From assembly GCA_000634115.1 (NCBI GenBank), contig JFLJ01000156.1, positions 62,001 to 126,000 of the forward strand: DNA of 64,000 nucleotides, read 5' to 3'. Position 1 is the stretch's first letter; every line of letters begins with the position of its first letter. Under the pieces are notes generated by a model, which did not search any database, was not told where the DNA came from, and saw only the letters and a list, made by a program, of their open reading frames with translations. Shown here in pieces: positions 51,155-60,606 of the stretch. Both the position numbers and the translations under genes were made by a program. This DNA is from Prochlorococcus sp. scB241_528O2. Its GTDB lineage: Bacteria; Cyanobacteriota; Cyanobacteriia; PCC-6307; Cyanobiaceae.

Positions 51155-51520
51155 TTAAATCACCTCCGGAGCAAGAGAAACAATCTTAGTGTAATTTTTA
51201 TCCCGCAGTTCTCTAGCTACAGGACCAAAAACTCTAGTACCTTTAGGGTTCTTATCTTCATTAATCAATACGGCAGCGTTATCATCAAATCTGATTGAAT
51301 TACCTGTATTCCTTCTTAATGTAGCTTTCGTTCGAACGATGACGGCTTTTACAACTTCAGATTTCTTAACTCCCATATTCGGAAGGGCATCTTTTACAGT
51401 TGCTACAATGACATCTCCAACATGTGCGTATCTTCTATTAGATCCTAAAACCCTAATACATTGAAGTCTTTTCGCACCGCTATTATCAGCAACTGTTAAA
51501 TAAGTTTCTTGTTGAATCAT
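51155..51520 (-). CDS. rplN: 50S ribosomal protein L14
   Basis: A 121-aa protein at the subunit interface: [20 protein letters not shown] and [24 protein letters not shown]. It overlaps rpsQ by 4 bases (ATGA) and abuts rplX, so translation is coupled along this stretch. Confidence 0.98.
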
Positions 51521-51783
51521 TTTGCAACCTCCTTAATCTGACTTGGTTTATTAAGGATCTCTTCGATTGCCCATCTTTTATGAGCGCTAAGCGGTCTAGT
51601 TTCTCTAATTTTAACTCGATCACCTAAAACACATTTATTTCCAGGATCATGTGCCTTATATCTTGTGGTTCTACTTACAATTTTTTTATAAGTGGGATGT
51701 GGATATCTGTTAATAACAGCAACAACAACTGTTTTGTCCATTTTGTCGCTGACAACAGTACCAATTCTTTCTTTAAGTGCCAT
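51517..51783 (-). CDS. rpsQ: 30S ribosomal protein S17
   Basis: An 88-aa OB-fold protein binding 16S rRNA early. [20 protein letters not shown] and [22 protein letters not shown] are conserved. It overlaps rplN by 4 bases. Confidence 0.98.
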
Positions 51784-51792
51784 AACTAATAA

Positions 51793-52011
51793 TTAATCAG
51801 AAGTTGTTTGAGAAGAAGATTGACTCTTACTGAGAGTAAGTAATTGCGCAACTTGTTTCTTAATGATTTTAAATTTATGAGTTTCATTGAGCTGTCTTGT
51901 AGCTTGCTTGAATCTTAAATCAAAAAGATCTTTTCTTAATTGGTCAATCTTTTCAGTAATTTGAGCAGAATTTAATTTTTTAAATTCTTTAAGAGACTCT
52001 GAGTTTTTCAT
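51793..52011 (-). CDS. rpmC: 50S ribosomal protein L29
   Basis: A 72-aa helical hairpin near the exit tunnel. [21 protein letters not shown] is the family signature. A Ser/Gln-rich tail ([12 protein letters not shown]) extends it. Overlaps rplP by 4 bases. Confidence 0.97.
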   Translation of the reverse strand: MKNSESLKEFKKLNSAQITEKIDQLRKDLFDLRFKQATRQLNETHKFKIIKKQVAQLLTLSKSQSSSQTTSD

Positions 52012-52490
52012 TGTTTAACCTCCTCTTGAGATTTTTTATTATTTTTTGTCTTTTCTTTAGATGGCGTTTCTAATTTTTTATCAATGGAGATAAATTTTGT
52101 TTTCACAGGAAGTTTGTATTGAGCTAGACGCATAGCTTCTTTTGCAATTTCCTCAGTGATATCTTCACCACCCATCTCAAAAAGTATTCTTCCAGGTTTT
52201 ACAACTGCAACCCAAAACTCTGGATTACCTTTACCAGAACCCATTCTGGTTTCTGCAGGTCTCATGGTTACAGGTTTATCAGGAAATATTCTTATCCAGA
52301 TTTGACCTCCACGTTTAATATATCTAGTCATAGCTCTTCTACTTGCTTCAATCTGACGTGCAGTTACCCATCCACAGTCTTGAGCTTGGAGTGCAAATTG
52401 ACCGAAAGCAATAGTATTACCTTTAGAGGCTACTCCCCTCATCCTGCCTCTATGTTGTTTACGAAATTTAGTACGTTTTGGACTAAGCAT
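52008..52490 (-). CDS. rplP: 50S ribosomal protein L16
   Basis: A 160-aa protein near the A site. [38 protein letters not shown] and [21 protein letters not shown] are conserved. Its C-terminal 25 aa (Lys-rich, [20 protein letters not shown]) go beyond the usual ~137 aa. A good AGGAGGT lies before the ATG. Confidence 0.97.
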   Translation of the reverse strand: MLSPKRTKFRKQHRGRMRGVASKGNTIAFGQFALQAQDCGWVTARQIEASRRAMTRYIKRGGQIWIRIFPDKPVTMRPAETRMGSGKGNPEFWVAVVKPGRILFEMGGEDITEEIAKEAMRLAQYKLPVKTKFISIDKKLETPSKEKTKNNKKSQEEVKQ

Positions 52491-52501
52491 TTTTATACCT
52501 C

Positions 52502-53233
52502 CTATGAATTCTCATTTGAACGATCCTCAAATTGCTGAGGTCTTCGACTGGCTTTCCTCTTCGAGCCTGCACCCACAGGGATTGTTTGTTCTTCTTTAGG
52601 AAGAACTTCACCTTTGAAAACCCAGACTTTAATGCCAAGAACACCGTAAGTAGTATTAGCTTCACGAGTTGCATAGTCTATTTCAGCTCTCAAAGTATGT
52701 AGCGGGACTCTACCTTCTCTAGTCCATTCAGTTCTAGCAATTTCAGCGCCATTTAACCTTCCCCCTACTTGTATTTTTAGTCCTAAGACTCCAGCCCTTT
52801 GAGCCCTTTGCAAAGCCATCCTTATAGTTCTTCTAAAAGCGACTCTTTTTTCCAATTGTTGGGCAATATATTCAGCTAGTAAAAAAGCGTCAGCGTCAAC
52901 ACGCTCAACTTCAACAACATTTATTCTTACTTGCCTTGTCCTATCTCCTATCGTTTTTTGGATTCCAGATCTTAATTCTTCAATACCACTTCCTTGTCTT
53001 CCAACTATCACACCTGGTCTTGCTGTTTTTAATTCTAGTTCCAGTTGATCCGCTTTTCTGGCTATTAAAACATCACTGATTCCTGCTGAACCATATTTTT
53101 TCTGTATAAAAGTACGAATCTTATAATCTTCTTGAAGAAGAATTGGATATGTCTTAGAAGAAGCGAACCACTTTGAGCGATGCTCTTGGGTAATTCCTAA
53201 TCTTAGTCCAGCAGGATGTATTTTATGTCCCAT
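52502..53233 (-). CDS. rpsC: 30S ribosomal protein S3
   Basis: A 243-aa protein at the mRNA entry. [21 protein letters not shown], the KH-domain [15 protein letters not shown] and [21 protein letters not shown] are present. Start overlaps the rplV stop by one base. Confidence 0.98.
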   Translation of the reverse strand: MGHKIHPAGLRLGITQEHRSKWFASSKTYPILLQEDYKIRTFIQKKYGSAGISDVLIARKADQLELELKTARPGVIVGRQGSGIEELRSGIQKTIGDRTRQVRINVVEVERVDADAFLLAEYIAQQLEKRVAFRRTIRMALQRAQRAGVLGLKIQVGGRLNGAEIARTEWTREGRVPLHTLRAEIDYATREANTTYGVLGIKVWVFKGEVLPKEEQTIPVGAGSKRKASRRPQQFEDRSNENS

Positions 53234-53619
53234 TAGTTTTGTACCTCCGCATTAATTTGAGTAGGAGCTGATTCAACAGAAATACTAATATGGCAAGTCT
53301 GTTTTTTAATAGAAAAAGCTCTACCTTGAGCTCTTGGCCTATACCTTTTCATTACAGGACCACTATTAGCCCATGCAGAAGAAATAACTAAGGTAGAGGG
53401 ATCCATTCCAAGATTATGTTCTGCATTAGCAACTGCAGATCTCAGAACTTTAGTAATAGGATCAGTAGATCTGTAAGGCATGAACTCCAACATGATCAAT
53501 GCATCTCTATAAGACCTACCCCTTATTTGATCTAGAACTCTTCTGACTTTAGAGGCTGATCCACGAACATAGTTTCCATGAGCAATGGCTGTTTTTGTTG
53601 TTTGAGGTGTTTTTGTCAT
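53233..53619 (-). CDS. rplV: 50S ribosomal protein L22
   Basis: A 128-aa protein lining the exit tunnel. [21 protein letters not shown] and [24 protein letters not shown] are conserved; the extended beta-hairpin tip is the macrolide site in other bacteria. Overlaps rpsS by 4 bases. Confidence 0.98.
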   Translation of the reverse strand: MTKTPQTTKTAIAHGNYVRGSASKVRRVLDQIRGRSYRDALIMLEFMPYRSTDPITKVLRSAVANAEHNLGMDPSTLVISSAWANSGPVMKRYRPRAQGRAFSIKKQTCHISISVESAPTQINAEVQN

Positions 53620-53894
53620 GATTTTGCTCCTTTCTTATCTCTGATGTGACCACGGTAAGTGCGTGTTGGAGCAAATTCGCCAAGTTTATGGCCAATCATT
53701 TGTTCGGTTATAAATACGGGAATGTGGCTTTTACCATTATGTACCGCGATAGTGTGACCGATCATAACAGGTAAAATAGTGGAAGATCTGGACCAAGTTT
53801 TGATAACAGACTTATCATTATCAGTATTTTGTTTTTCTACCTTTTTAAGCAAGCTATCTGCTATAAAAGGTCCTTTTTTTAGTGAACGTCCCAT
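53616..53894 (-). CDS. rpsS: 30S ribosomal protein S19
   Basis: A 92-aa head protein. [42 protein letters not shown] and [20 protein letters not shown] are standard. It is 37 bases after rplB. Confidence 0.98.
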   Translation of the reverse strand: MGRSLKKGPFIADSLLKKVEKQNTDNDKSVIKTWSRSSTILPVMIGHTIAVHNGKSHIPVFITEQMIGHKLGEFAPTRTYRGHIRDKKGAKS

Positions 53895-53931
53895 ATTTAT
53901 AAAATAGAAATTAAGGTGATAATTGAAATAA

Positions 53932-54795
53932 TCAAGAGTCTCTTCCTCCTCTACTTCTCTTAGAAACTCGACGACGTCTTCGAACTACTAATTTATTACT
54001 TGGTTTGTTCTTTTTACGTGTCTTTAACCCAAGAGCTGGTTTACCCCATGGAGTAACAGGGCCTGCTCTACCAATTGGTGCTTTTCCCTCTCCTCCTCCA
54101 TGTGGATGATCACATGGGTTCATGACACTTCCTCTAACTTGAGGCCTTCTTCCAAGCCATCTTCTTCTTCCTGCTTTACCTAGACTAGTATTTCTTATTT
54201 CTGAGTTGCCAACTTCTCCAAGAGTTGCATAACATTCTTTTCTAACAAGTCTTACCTCAGTAGATGGAAGTTTTAAAGCAACATAATCTCCCTCTTTTGC
54301 CATAACTTGGGCACTAGCTCCTGCGGACCTAACCATCTGAGCACCTCTACCTGCATATAACTCAACACAATGAACACTAGATCCTAATGGCATAACAGAA
54401 AGTGGCATTGCATTTCCATCTTCAATTGGAACACTGTCTCCTGATATGACATTTTGGCCAACTTTTACTCCAGCTGGAGCGATAATATATCTTTTCTCTC
54501 CATCTTCGTAAAATAAAAGTGCTAGCCTCGCATTCCTGTGAGGATCATAGTGAATAGCTGCAACTTTAGCATTAATGTTTCTTTTATCTCTTCTAAAGTC
54601 GACTAGTCTATATTGCCTTTTGTGACCACCTCCACGATGACGGCAAGTAATAACTCCACGATTATTTCTACCTTTAACTCTATGTTTTGAAACTATTAGT
54701 GATCTCTCAGGTTTTGCACTTGTTATTTCACTAAAATCAGTAACTACTCTCTGTCTAGTGCCAGGTGTATAAGGTTTAAATTTACGAATTGCCAT
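53932..54795 (-). CDS. rplB: 50S ribosomal protein L2
   Basis: A 287-aa peptidyl-transferase-centre protein. [12 protein letters not shown], and [20 protein letters not shown] with the conserved His, then a basic tail. A clear AAGGAG Shine-Dalgarno lies before the ATG. Confidence 0.98.
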   Translation of the reverse strand: MAIRKFKPYTPGTRQRVVTDFSEITSAKPERSLIVSKHRVKGRNNRGVITCRHRGGGHKRQYRLVDFRRDKRNINAKVAAIHYDPHRNARLALLFYEDGEKRYIIAPAGVKVGQNVISGDSVPIEDGNAMPLSVMPLGSSVHCVELYAGRGAQMVRSAGASAQVMAKEGDYVALKLPSTEVRLVRKECYATLGEVGNSEIRNTSLGKAGRRRWLGRRPQVRGSVMNPCDHPHGGGEGKAPIGRAGPVTPWGKPALGLKTRKKNKPSNKLVVRRRRRVSKRSRGGRDS

Positions 54796-54807
54796 GATTA
54801 ATACTCC

Positions 54808-55110
54808 TTAAGATTCTGGAAATAATTGGATTTTGTCTCCTTCAGCAAGACGTACAATTGCCTTTTTGACCTGAGAACGTTTACCGGAAAATTTCCCGAC
54901 TCTTCTTGTTCTCCTAGGAGGATTCATAGTGTTAACTCCTATAACTTTAACACTGAATAAGGCTTCAATAGCAGCCTTTATTTGTGGCTTTGCAGCTCTA
55001 TGATCAACTTCAAAGGTATATTGGTTAAGATCTAGTGCGTTCGTAGCTTTCTCAGTAATAATTGGCTTTCGTATTACATCGGCCAAACGAGAATCAAATA
55101 ATTTGCTCAT
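54808..55110 (-). CDS. rplW: 50S ribosomal protein L23
   Basis: A 100-aa exit-tunnel protein where trigger factor and SRP dock. [24 protein letters not shown] and [20 protein letters not shown] are typical. Overlaps rplD by 4 bases. Confidence 0.98.
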   Translation of the reverse strand: MSKLFDSRLADVIRKPIITEKATNALDLNQYTFEVDHRAAKPQIKAAIEALFSVKVIGVNTMNPPRRTRRVGKFSGKRSQVKKAIVRLAEGDKIQLFPES

Positions 55111-55739
55111 GATGCGTAAACCTCCTGAATTTTACTTATTGCTGATTGACCTATGACCAATTTATTAGCGTTGAGAATATCAAATACATTTAATTGATCG
55201 GCAGCTATTAATTTTACTTTTTCAATATTATTTATAGATTTTTTTATTACATCGGAAGGACTATCAAGAATAACCAATACTTTTTCAGTTTTTTGTATTC
55301 CTAATCGCGCAAGGCCATTAATGATATCACTTGTTTTAGGCTGCTTTATGGTAGATCCAAAATCTTCAACAGCCTTCATATCAGATACTCTTGACATCAA
55401 TGCCGTTCTAAGAGCTAATCTGCGTTCCTTACGATTCATATCAAGATTGTAAGAACGTGGCTTCGGTCCAAAAATAATTCCACCACCAGGTCTTAAGGGT
55501 GTTCTTATTGATCCTTGACGAGCTCTTCCAGTACCTTTCTGTTTGTATGGCTTTCTACCACCACCGCGCACTTCAGATCTTGTCAAAGTTGATGCAGTAC
55601 CTTGTCTTTTGTTTGCTAGTTGTCTAAGAACTGCTCTATGGATTAAGTCTGCAGAAGAAGTTTTCTTGGCAACTGCTAAATCAAGAGTAACTTTGCCTGA
55701 CTTTTTACCATCCCACTTAAGAGTTTCTAGTGTTGTCAT
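55107..55739 (-). CDS. rplD: 50S ribosomal protein L4
   Basis: A 210-aa protein with the long loop ([36 protein letters not shown]) that lines the tunnel. In E. coli L4 represses the S10 operon; no L4 leader is proven here. It overlaps both rplC and rplW by 4 bases and has an AGGAGGT site. Confidence 0.98.
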   Translation of the reverse strand: MTTLETLKWDGKKSGKVTLDLAVAKKTSSADLIHRAVLRQLANKRQGTASTLTRSEVRGGGRKPYKQKGTGRARQGSIRTPLRPGGGIIFGPKPRSYNLDMNRKERRLALRTALMSRVSDMKAVEDFGSTIKQPKTSDIINGLARLGIQKTEKVLVILDSPSDVIKKSINNIEKVKLIAADQLNVFDILNANKLVIGQSAISKIQEVYAS

Positions 55740-56389
55740 GATTTTTCACCTCCTTTTTTACCTACTAAATTGTTTGGCTTAATGTTGACAATTGAGCCAG
55801 GCTTACCTGGGACAGAACCCTTTACTACAATCAAATTTTTCTGGTCATCAATTTTTAGGACTAATAAACCTTTCGTAGTTATCTGTTTACCTCCATATCG
55901 TCCTGCCATTCTTTTCCCAGGATAAATTCTACCTGGAGTTGTTCCTGCGCCTGTAGAACCTGGAGCTCTATGATTTTTTGAACCATGACTCATAGGCCCT
56001 CTACTAAAACCATGTCTTTTTTGGTAACCAGCAAAGCCTCTACCCATAGATTTGCCACTGATATCAACTTTTTGGCCAACTTGGAAGTTTTTTACAGTTA
56101 TTTGATTTCCGATTTCAAAAGATGAAGTTTCTTCAACCCTATATTCTTTTAAATGCTTTAAAAGTTCATTTCCTGACTTCAATAAATGTCCCTTTTTAGG
56201 CTTACTTATATGCTTTTCTTTGGATAAGCCATAGCCTATTTGAACAGCATTGTAACCATCCAAAGCATTAGTTTTCAATTGAGTGACATGGCATGGACCA
56301 GCTTCAATAAGAGTCACTGGTACAGCATTACCTTTATCGTCAAAAAGTTGGGACATGCCCAATTTCTTTCCTAAAATTCCTATAGACAT
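55736..56389 (-). CDS. rplC: 50S ribosomal protein L3
   Basis: A 217-aa protein that helps nucleate 50S assembly. [48 protein letters not shown] and the methylated-Gln region are conserved. It is the first gene of the minus-strand cluster because rpsJ is elsewhere. Upstream lies a 281-base structured leader. Confidence 0.98.
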   Translation of the reverse strand: MSIGILGKKLGMSQLFDDKGNAVPVTLIEAGPCHVTQLKTNALDGYNAVQIGYGLSKEKHISKPKKGHLLKSGNELLKHLKEYRVEETSSFEIGNQITVKNFQVGQKVDISGKSMGRGFAGYQKRHGFSRGPMSHGSKNHRAPGSTGAGTTPGRIYPGKRMAGRYGGKQITTKGLLVLKIDDQKNLIVVKGSVPGKPGSIVNIKPNNLVGKKGGEKS

Positions 56390-56670
56390 GAGACTAAAAT
56401 AGGCTAGCTCGTAATGATTTTTTAATTATCCAAACCTTTTAAGGTATAAAGGTGTAATTAACAAAAAAATTATTAAAAAAGGTGGAGACTTATCTAACAA
56501 ATTAGATAGTTTCTCATTGGGTCAACCCCTCCTGAGTTTTTAACGAAACGCTAAAAATGTGAAATTCTTTAGAGGCTCGGCTAGCTTGCGAGCTTAAAAA
56601 TTCACTGAGTTACAATTGTACATCATCAAGTACCATAAAATAAAATAAAATATAAATAACGGAAATTTTT
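56390..56670. promoter_or_regulatory. rplC-ndhN divergent spacer with hairpins
   Basis: No protein gene in 281 bases. Three dyads are visible: TATCTAA-CAAA-TTAGATA (56491-56508, extendable with GAGAC/GTTTCTC), GGG-TCAA-CCC (56519-56528), and GCTCG...CGAGC (56575-56593). The central 100 bases are richer in GC than usual for a spacer here. It must hold the rplC and ndhN promoters; the structures may form an L4-type leader or a small RNA. Direction unknown. Confidence 0.45.
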
Positions 56671-57141
56671 ATGCCATTACTTCTCACAGGGACAAAGTTT
56701 CATAACGATTTAAAAACGAATAAATGTCTTGCAATCTTCTCTCCCCTTGAAGGTGGTTATGAAACTCGTCTATTAAGAAGAATGAGGGCTAAGGGCTTTA
56801 AAACTTTTATCACTTCAGCGAGAGGGCTTGGAGATCCAGAAGTCTTCTTGCTAAAATTACATGGAGTAAGACCACCTCACCTCGGTCATCAAAGCGTAGG
56901 GAGAAACGGAGCACTCGGTGAAGTTCAACAAGTCATCCCGCAAGCTTCTGAGTTATTTAATGAAAATGATAAAGATAAATTACTATGGTTGTTAGAAGGC
57001 CAAGTATTATCTCAATCTGAATTAGAGAGCCTAATAGAGATTTGCACTAAAGATAACAAACTAAAAATTGTTATAGAAATGGGAGGTTCAAGAAAACTTG
57101 AATGGCGGTCATTAAGTGATTATATTTTGGATGAATTTTAA
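56671..57141 (+). CDS. ndhN: NAD(P)H-quinone oxidoreductase subunit N
   Basis: A 156-aa cyanobacterial NDH-1 (photosynthetic complex I) peripheral subunit acting in cyclic electron flow and respiration. [39 protein letters not shown] and [21 protein letters not shown] match NdhN. It is followed by ldpA after 11 bases, probably one operon. Confidence 0.95.
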   Translation: MPLLLTGTKFHNDLKTNKCLAIFSPLEGGYETRLLRRMRAKGFKTFITSARGLGDPEVFLLKLHGVRPPHLGHQSVGRNGALGEVQQVIPQASELFNENDKDKLLWLLEGQVLSQSELESLIEICTKDNKLKIVIEMGGSRKLEWRSLSDYILDEF

Positions 57142-57152
57142 AGTGAAATTAT

Positions 57153-58151
57153 TTGATTAAAACTAAGAATAAAAAAGATAAATGGATTAAGTTGATTTGT
57201 GGCGCCAGTAATGAAGATGTTATTTCTATTGAAGATTTATGTGCAATTTATACTGCTGCTGGTGTCGACTACATAGATGTTGCAGCTGAAGAATCTATAG
57301 TTAATGCAGCAAAAAAAGGGATTAAATGGGCAAAAGAAAGCTTTAAAAACTCCCCTGGAATAATGATAAGCATTAGTGATGGTGATGATATCCACTTTCG
57401 TAAAGCAAAATTTGATCCATTAAAATGTCCTTCTAATTGTCCAAGACCGTGCGAAAAAGTATGCCCCACCTTTGCAATTGATAATTCTGGGATTAAAGAG
57501 AGTAAATGTTATGGATGTGGAAGATGTATCAATAGTTGTCCTCTAAATCTGATTAACGAATATAAATATAATTTGTCAAAAAATGACTTAGCATCAACAC
57601 TTCAAAAAATAAAGCCTGATGCAGTAGAAATTCATACAGAGATCAATCGCATAGATTCTTTTACAAAAGTTGTAAATACCCTTAAAAGTTCCAAAACTAA
57701 ATTAGACAGAATATCTGTAAGTTGTGGATTAAATCAATCGGTCAGAAAATCGCAAGAGCCGGAAGATCTTTTGAAAGCTCTATGGGAAAGATATAAAATT
57801 CTTAATGAACTTAATATTCCCCTTATTTGGCAGCTAGATGGAAGGCCAATGTCTGGTGATCTTTCTCCAACAACAAGTAGAGATACAGTTAACTTGTTTG
57901 AAAGAATCGGTTCAGATCTTCCACCAGGATTAATTCAATTGGCTGGCGGAACTAATGAAAAAACTCATGAATTTTTGAAGTCAACCAATCTTCCTGATGG
58001 AATAGCATTTGGAAGTTCTGCAAGAAAAATTATGCAGCCACTTATCGAATTTGCTCACAAAAATAACAAAAGACTCTACGATTATCCTGAAAGGATGGCT
58101 TTAGCAATCAAAAAAGCTAAAAAATTTTTAGAGCCATGGAAAATGAGCTAA
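57153..58151 (+). CDS. ldpA: Light-dependent period protein LdpA
   Basis: A 332-aa iron-sulfur protein that in Synechococcus elongatus links redox state to circadian period. It has cysteines for two [4Fe-4S] clusters: CPSNCPRPCEKVCP (near 90-103) and CYGCGRCINSCP (near 119-130), followed by a TIM-barrel-like part (LIWQLDGRPMSGDLSP). The start is TTG at 57153; an in-frame TGA closes the frame just upstream. Prochlorococcus lacks kaiA, so LdpA here may serve redox sensing more broadly (inference). Confidence 0.9.
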   Translation: MIKTKNKKDKWIKLICGASNEDVISIEDLCAIYTAAGVDYIDVAAEESIVNAAKKGIKWAKESFKNSPGIMISISDGDDIHFRKAKFDPLKCPSNCPRPCEKVCPTFAIDNSGIKESKCYGCGRCINSCPLNLINEYKYNLSKNDLASTLQKIKPDAVEIHTEINRIDSFTKVVNTLKSSKTKLDRISVSCGLNQSVRKSQEPEDLLKALWERYKILNELNIPLIWQLDGRPMSGDLSPTTSRDTVNLFERIGSDLPPGLIQLAGGTNEKTHEFLKSTNLPDGIAFGSSARKIMQPLIEFAHKNNKRLYDYPERMALAIKKAKKFLEPWKMS

Positions 58152-58255
58152 TTCAAAACAATATTTTTATTTTTAAAAACCTTTTCCATGTTTATAAAAA
58201 CTTTGTATTTTTTTGATAGAAAAAAATCTTTTCATGTATTAAACTAGTAATCCAA

Positions 58256-58327
58256 TGGGCCGTCGCCAAGTGGTAAGGCATCGGGTTTTGGTCTCGACAT
58301 TCCTAGGTTCGAATCCTAGCGGCCCAG
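58256..58327 (+). tRNA. trnQ: tRNA-Gln (anticodon TTG)
   Basis: Cloverleaf: acceptor TGGGCCG/CGGCCCA, D arm GCC...GGC, anticodon stem TCGGG/CTCGA around loop TTTTGGT (anticodon TTG), T arm CTAGG-TTCGAAT-CCTAG, discriminator G. CCA not encoded. In cyanobacteria Gln-tRNA is made via GatCAB from Glu-tRNA-Gln. Confidence 0.96.
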
Positions 58328-58343
58328 TTTTAACGTTCAATAG

Positions 58344-59120
58344 GTGTCTACTCAACAAATATTTCTATTCGATTTTGATGGAGTTATAGTCGATGGAATG
58401 CATGAATATTGGCATAGTTCTTTAATGGCCTGTGATAAATATTTAAATTCACCGTACATCAAGTTTGATCAAAAACTATATAAAAGAGTGCCAAATATTT
58501 TCAAAGAAATTAGGCCTTGGGTTAAATATGGCTGGGAAATGGTTCTAATAGTGCACCAAATTATAAAAACAGAAAATCAATTAAACAATTTTAATAAAGA
58601 TGATTTTATTAATGAATATCATCAAAATTGCCAGAGGATATTAAAAGAAAATTCATGGATCGCCCAAGATTTACAGAAAATACTAGATAAGTCTCGCGGG
58701 CTCCAAATTGATAAAGACTTTGAAAAGTGGGTGAATTTACATAAGCCATATTTTGAAGTCATAAATTTTATAGAAGAATTAAAAAAAAGAGGTATAAAAG
58801 CAGGAATAATAACAACAAAAGGAAAAATATTTGCAGAAAAAATTCTTAATCAATTAAATATTTTTCCAGAATTTATTTTTGGGTATGAATCCGGAACAAA
58901 AATCAAAATAGCGGAAGAGCTTAATCAGAAATATGAAATTTTAGGATTTATAGAAGATAGGAAAAAAACTCTAATGGATATTAAACAAAACTCAGAAACG
59001 TCTAATATTAATTGCTTCCTAGCTGATTGGGGCTATTTAAAATCTTCAGATAGATATAAATTAAATAATGAAATCAAATTATTAAAATTAGATAATTTAA
59101 ACGAGTTACTTGCAATTTGA
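58344..59120 (+). CDS. HAD family hydrolase
   Basis: A 258-aa protein from a GTG start. Motif I FLFDFDGVIVDGMHEYW has both Asp residues; motif II lies in GIITTKGKIF and motif IV in GFIEDRKKTLMD. A large helical cap (40-130) is typical of subclass I. The substrate is unknown. It starts 17 bases after tRNA-Gln and precedes recA by 112 bases. Confidence 0.8.
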   Translation: MSTQQIFLFDFDGVIVDGMHEYWHSSLMACDKYLNSPYIKFDQKLYKRVPNIFKEIRPWVKYGWEMVLIVHQIIKTENQLNNFNKDDFINEYHQNCQRILKENSWIAQDLQKILDKSRGLQIDKDFEKWVNLHKPYFEVINFIEELKKRGIKAGIITTKGKIFAEKILNQLNIFPEFIFGYESGTKIKIAEELNQKYEILGFIEDRKKTLMDIKQNSETSNINCFLADWGYLKSSDRYKLNNEIKLLKLDNLNELLAI

Positions 59121-59134
59121 AGATCTTCAGCTAG

Positions 59135-59148
59135 AGTACGCATGTACT
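59135..59148 (+). promoter_or_regulatory. LexA-type SOS box upstream of recA
   Basis: AGTACGCATGTACT is a perfect 14-base palindrome matching the cyanobacterial LexA operator pattern AGTACWNWTGTACT except at one W position, and RGTACNNNDGTWCB. It lies 85 bases before the recA ATG, and TACTAT at its right edge could serve as a -10 element, so a bound repressor would block initiation. Confidence 0.85.
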
Positions 59149-59232
59149 ATAGTTTGTTTTTATGAAGTTTGGTTTAAATAAAAAATTCCAAATTTAGAAT
59201 AATTACAAGAACTTAAATCGATAAATCTAACA

Positions 59233-60330
59233 ATGAGTCTTGAAGAAAAGAACAAAACTGAATCAAAAGAAAAAGACAAGGCATTAAGTCTCGTCTTAGG
59301 TCAAATAGAAAGAAATTTTGGAAGAGGATCAATAATGAGACTTGGTGATGCTTCAAGAATGAAAGTAGAAACAATTTCTACAGGCGCACTCACATTAGAT
59401 TTGGCATTAGGAGGAGGCTATCCAAAAGGAAGAGTGGTAGAAGTATACGGACCAGAAAGTTCAGGAAAAACTACATTAACGCTTCACGCAATAGCAGAAG
59501 TCCAAAAAAATGGAGGAGTAGCTGCATTTGTAGATGCCGAGCATGCACTTGATCCAGTTTATGCAGCCTCTTTAGGAGTTGATGTTGAAAATTTGTTGGT
59601 TTCACAACCAGATACTGGTGAAATGGCTCTAGAAATAGTCGACCAACTTATAAGATCGAGTGCAGTAGATCTTGTCGTTGTTGACTCGGTAGCAGCACTA
59701 ACTCCAAGAGCCGAGATAGAAGGAGAGATGGGGGATCACGTAATTGGGAGCCAAGCAAGACTAATGAGTCAAGCAATGAGAAAAATAACCGGAAATATTG
59801 GCAAATCTGGATGTACAGTAATATTCCTGAATCAATTACGCTTAAAAATCGGTGTTACATACGGCAATCCAGAAACAACCACAGGAGGGAATGCATTAAA
59901 GTTTTACGCGTCAGTGAGACTTGATATTAGAAGAATTCAAACTCTTAAAAGAGGTACAGAAGAGTACGGAATAAGAGCAAAAGTGAAAGTAGCAAAAAAC
60001 AAAGTTGCACCACCATTTAGAATTGCAGAGTTTGATATTCTCTTCGGAAAGGGTATTAGTACAACAGGATGTTTATTAGATTTAGCAGAAGAGACTAACA
60101 TTATAATAAGGAGAGGTGCTTGGTATAGTTATGAAGGAGAAAATATTGGGCAAGGAAGAGATAATACAATTATTTGGCTTGATCAAAACTTAGAAATCAG
60201 AAATAAAGTAGAATCTATGGTTAAAGAGAAATTAACAGAAGGTACTGAAGTCAGTTCTAATTCAATGAAAGCATTAAATAATACTCCGGTTAATACAATC
60301 GCTGTTAATGATATAAAAACAGTAGCCTAG
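59233..60330 (+). CDS. recA: Recombinase RecA
   Basis: A 365-aa strand-exchange ATPase. Walker A is [14 protein letters not shown], Walker B is [14 protein letters not shown], and [16 protein letters not shown] is in the core; the C-terminal 45 aa are variable. The first 20 residues are charged. A LexA box lies in the promoter area, pointing to SOS control. It converges with the DUF2839 gene. Confidence 0.98.
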   Translation: MSLEEKNKTESKEKDKALSLVLGQIERNFGRGSIMRLGDASRMKVETISTGALTLDLALGGGYPKGRVVEVYGPESSGKTTLTLHAIAEVQKNGGVAAFVDAEHALDPVYAASLGVDVENLLVSQPDTGEMALEIVDQLIRSSAVDLVVVDSVAALTPRAEIEGEMGDHVIGSQARLMSQAMRKITGNIGKSGCTVIFLNQLRLKIGVTYGNPETTTGGNALKFYASVRLDIRRIQTLKRGTEEYGIRAKVKVAKNKVAPPFRIAEFDILFGKGISTTGCLLDLAEETNIIIRRGAWYSYEGENIGQGRDNTIIWLDQNLEIRNKVESMVKEKLTEGTEVSSNSMKALNNTPVNTIAVNDIKTVA

Positions 60331-60332
60331 TT

Positions 60333-60578
60333 TTATAAAGAATCAGCCAAAGTCCACCATCCAGCAGCAGGGCCAATAAATCTGACTACAATCCATAAAG
60401 TCACTAACCCTCCAATTCCAAACCAACTAGCTTTAATACTTAATTGAATTAGTCTATCTTTTTGATTAATCGTTAAGGGGAGCCATTCAAATATTCTTGG
60501 AGATTCATCAAATTTAATTTGAGTGTTATTTTTTTTTGGAGGTAACCCAAGTGTTTTGCGTCTTTTTGCTTCTCCCAT
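60333..60578 (-). CDS. DUF2839 small membrane protein
   Basis: An 81-aa protein. MGEAKRRKTLGLPPKK at the N-terminus is the DUF2839 signature, and a single membrane helix follows (about 52-70), ending PAAGWWTLADSL. Conserved in cyanobacteria; function unknown. It is 2 bases from the end of recA and 28 bases downstream of the helicase-like gene. Confidence 0.85.
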   Translation of the reverse strand: MGEAKRRKTLGLPPKKNNTQIKFDESPRIFEWLPLTINQKDRLIQLSIKASWFGIGGLVTLWIVVRFIGPAAGWWTLADSL

Positions 60579-60606
60579 ATTGGCTTAATTTTTTAAAAAT
60601 AATAAC

